Below are positions 63,017-64,000 of a stretch of 64,000 nucleotides of DNA, one piece after another; within the stretch, counting starts at the first letter, position 1, and each line of letters starts with the position of its first letter. The notes beneath the pieces were generated by a model. The model was not told where the DNA came from. It saw only the letters and a program-made list of their open reading frames with translations, and searched no databases. The position numbers and the translations under genes were made by a program. This DNA comes from Caproiciproducens faecalis (GTDB lineage: Bacteria > Bacillota > Clostridia > Oscillospirales > Acutalibacteraceae): positions 186,001 to 250,000 of the forward strand of contig NZ_JAGFNZ010000005.1 in assembly GCF_019448085.1 (NCBI RefSeq), in the 5' to 3' direction.

Positions 63017-63928
63017 CTATTTTAAAATGTCTTCCTGCAATTGCGTTTTTTTCTGGCTCAGTCTGAAGAATGACGGCTTTGTTTCTGAAATTAGAATTGA
63101 CAGTAAAATCAATAAAGATCCAACGAAAATTTTCGGAGTAAGTGCCTCGTGTAAAAAAATGATGCCGAAAATGGACCCAAACAGCGATTCCAGCGACATA
63201 ATCAAAGAGGCTCTGGCCGGCGGCGAATACTTTTGGCAGACCGTCTGCAAAACAAGAGCAATCAGGGTGCTGAACACGCCGATGTATAAAAGAGACAGGA
63301 CGGAGTCGGTTCCCAGGCGGGCGGGAAATGTTTCCGTACAGAGGGCAACCACCAGAGAGATCGACCCTGTGACAACAAATTGCGTATAAGACAGCAGAAT
63401 AGGATCATTCTTTTCGGTTAAAATACTGGTGGCTACGATCTGGGAAGCAAAGCCAACGCCGCACAGAAGGGACAGAATATCTCCAATATTCATAGTAAAT
63501 CCTGCGTGCAGTGATAAAAGACCGATCCCTACAATGCATATTAATGCAGCCGCAATATTGTATAAGTCCGGCTTTTGACTGCGCAGCAGCCAATATAGAA
63601 ACGGTACGACAACGACATAAATCGCTGTTAAAAAAGCGTTGTTGCCGGCCGTAGTATATTTTACGCCAATCGTCTGTAAATAATAGGATACAAAAAGCAA
63701 AACACCAAGAATAGCCCCCGATTTTATACAGTGAGCGTCTATTTTTCTGAGACGTTTGAAAAAGAAAATACTCATCAGAAAAACGGCAATGGCAAAACGG
63801 ATAGCGATAATGTAGCTTGCAGGAACGGTGCTGGTAGCGTTTTTTACAACAACAAAGGCACTGCCCCAGATAATTGTGACAAAAACCAACCCTAAATCAG
63901 CAGAAAGCGCCGGGTTTTTAAATTTCAA
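63017..63928 (-). CDS. EamA/DMT superfamily transporter
   Basis: A 303-residue protein with ten predicted transmembrane helices in two EamA repeats (about 10-135 and 150-285). Family features are LVFVTIIWGSAFVVVKNA in helix 1, IRFAIAVFLMSIFF in helix 2 and the C-terminal SLESLFGSIFGIIFLHEALTPKIFVGSLLIL repeat signature. It likely exports or exchanges a metabolite. The substrate is unknown. The TTG at 63928 has GAGGTG six bases upstream. The in-frame ATG at 63958 has no Shine-Dalgarno. Confidence 0.87.
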   Translation of the reverse strand: MKFKNPALSADLGLVFVTIIWGSAFVVVKNATSTVPASYIIAIRFAIAVFLMSIFFFKRLRKIDAHCIKSGAILGVLLFVSYYLQTIGVKYTTAGNNAFLTAIYVVVVPFLYWLLRSQKPDLYNIAAALICIVGIGLLSLHAGFTMNIGDILSLLCGVGFASQIVATSILTEKNDPILLSYTQFVVTGSISLVVALCTETFPARLGTDSVLSLLYIGVFSTLIALVLQTVCQKYSPPARASLIMSLESLFGSIFGIIFLHEALTPKIFVGSLLILLSILISETKPSFFRLSQKKTQLQEDILK

Positions 63929-64000
63929 TGGTGACACCTCATTTTCATATTCCCGCATATTATAACATTATTGCGTTTTTACCGCAACAGAAAAGCGACA

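Overview
The window looks like chromosomal core sequence from an endospore-forming, low-to-moderate GC member of the Firmicutes, class Clostridia. An Oscillospirales/Ruminococcaceae-type bacterium is the best guess, inferred from gene content rather than from any 16S gene. Supporting signs are spoIIGA-sigE, sigG, YabQ/DivIC/YabR synteny, a YlmC/YmxH-type sporulation protein, CotF-like coat proteins, a CIRCE/groESL operon, a T-box in front of pheST, a PolC-type replicase, IreB, and frequent TTG/GTG starts behind strong Shine-Dalgarno sites. No rRNA, tRNA, CRISPR array, insertion sequence or prophage was recognised.

Layout: 1-0.9 kb holds the end of a sporulation/division cluster (YabQ tail, DivIC-like, S1-domain YabR). 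0.9-5.7 kb holds an amidohydrolase overlapping a class I fumarase alpha subunit with no beta subunit next to it, then long-form HPF, a THUMP-domain RNA methyltransferase and a lipid kinase. 5.8-7.9 kb is groES-groEL behind a perfect CIRCE. 8.1-9.5 kb is an NfeD/SPFH membrane pair. 9.5-15.2 kb is a purine operon (purE-purM-purN-purO-like-AICAR transformylase-purD) headed by a structured leader with a tiny ORF and an intrinsic terminator. The last two steps to IMP are done by two separate proteins instead of bifunctional PurH. 15.2-19.6 kb (minus strand) is T-box-pheS-pheT-ireB-small conserved gene. 19.6-24.9 kb is a LacI-type regulator divergent from malQ-glgP (maltodextrin/glycogen use), with a pair of similar 17-bp elements in the shared intergenic region. 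25-28.4 kb has a membrane protein, acpS, nnrD, an exported protein and a solitary MazF/NdoA-type toxin. 28.5-33.6 kb is sporulation: two small coat-type proteins, spoIIGA-sigE and sigG, with cca and a DNA-deoxyinosine glycosylase gene inserted on the opposite strand between sigE and sigG.

33.6-36.8 kb holds a GT39-type membrane glycosyltransferase with a low-complexity loop, inorganic pyrophosphatase and a YlmC/YmxH protein. 36.8-49.3 kb is the classic rpsB-tsf / pyrH-frr-uppS-cdsA-dxr-rseP-ispG-polC run (translation, isoprenoid/undecaprenyl and phospholipid precursors, replication). 49.3-55.6 kb is a histidine operon, hisZ-G-D-C-B-A-I-E, that lacks hisH and hisF and is preceded by a perfect 13-bp inverted repeat over its promoter. 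55.6-64 kb has an RluA-family pseudouridine synthase, pyrE, radC, uvrB-uvrA and an EamA-type transporter.

I did not find a clearly novel multi-gene system. The strongest candidates for undescribed biology are regulatory: the purE leader RNA (rod-like fold plus small ORF plus terminator), the paired ACGAAA elements between the LacI-type gene and malQ, and the his operator. The incomplete or rearranged pathways (split PurH, missing hisHF, orphan fumarase alpha) and a possible ACG start in rseP also merit checks.
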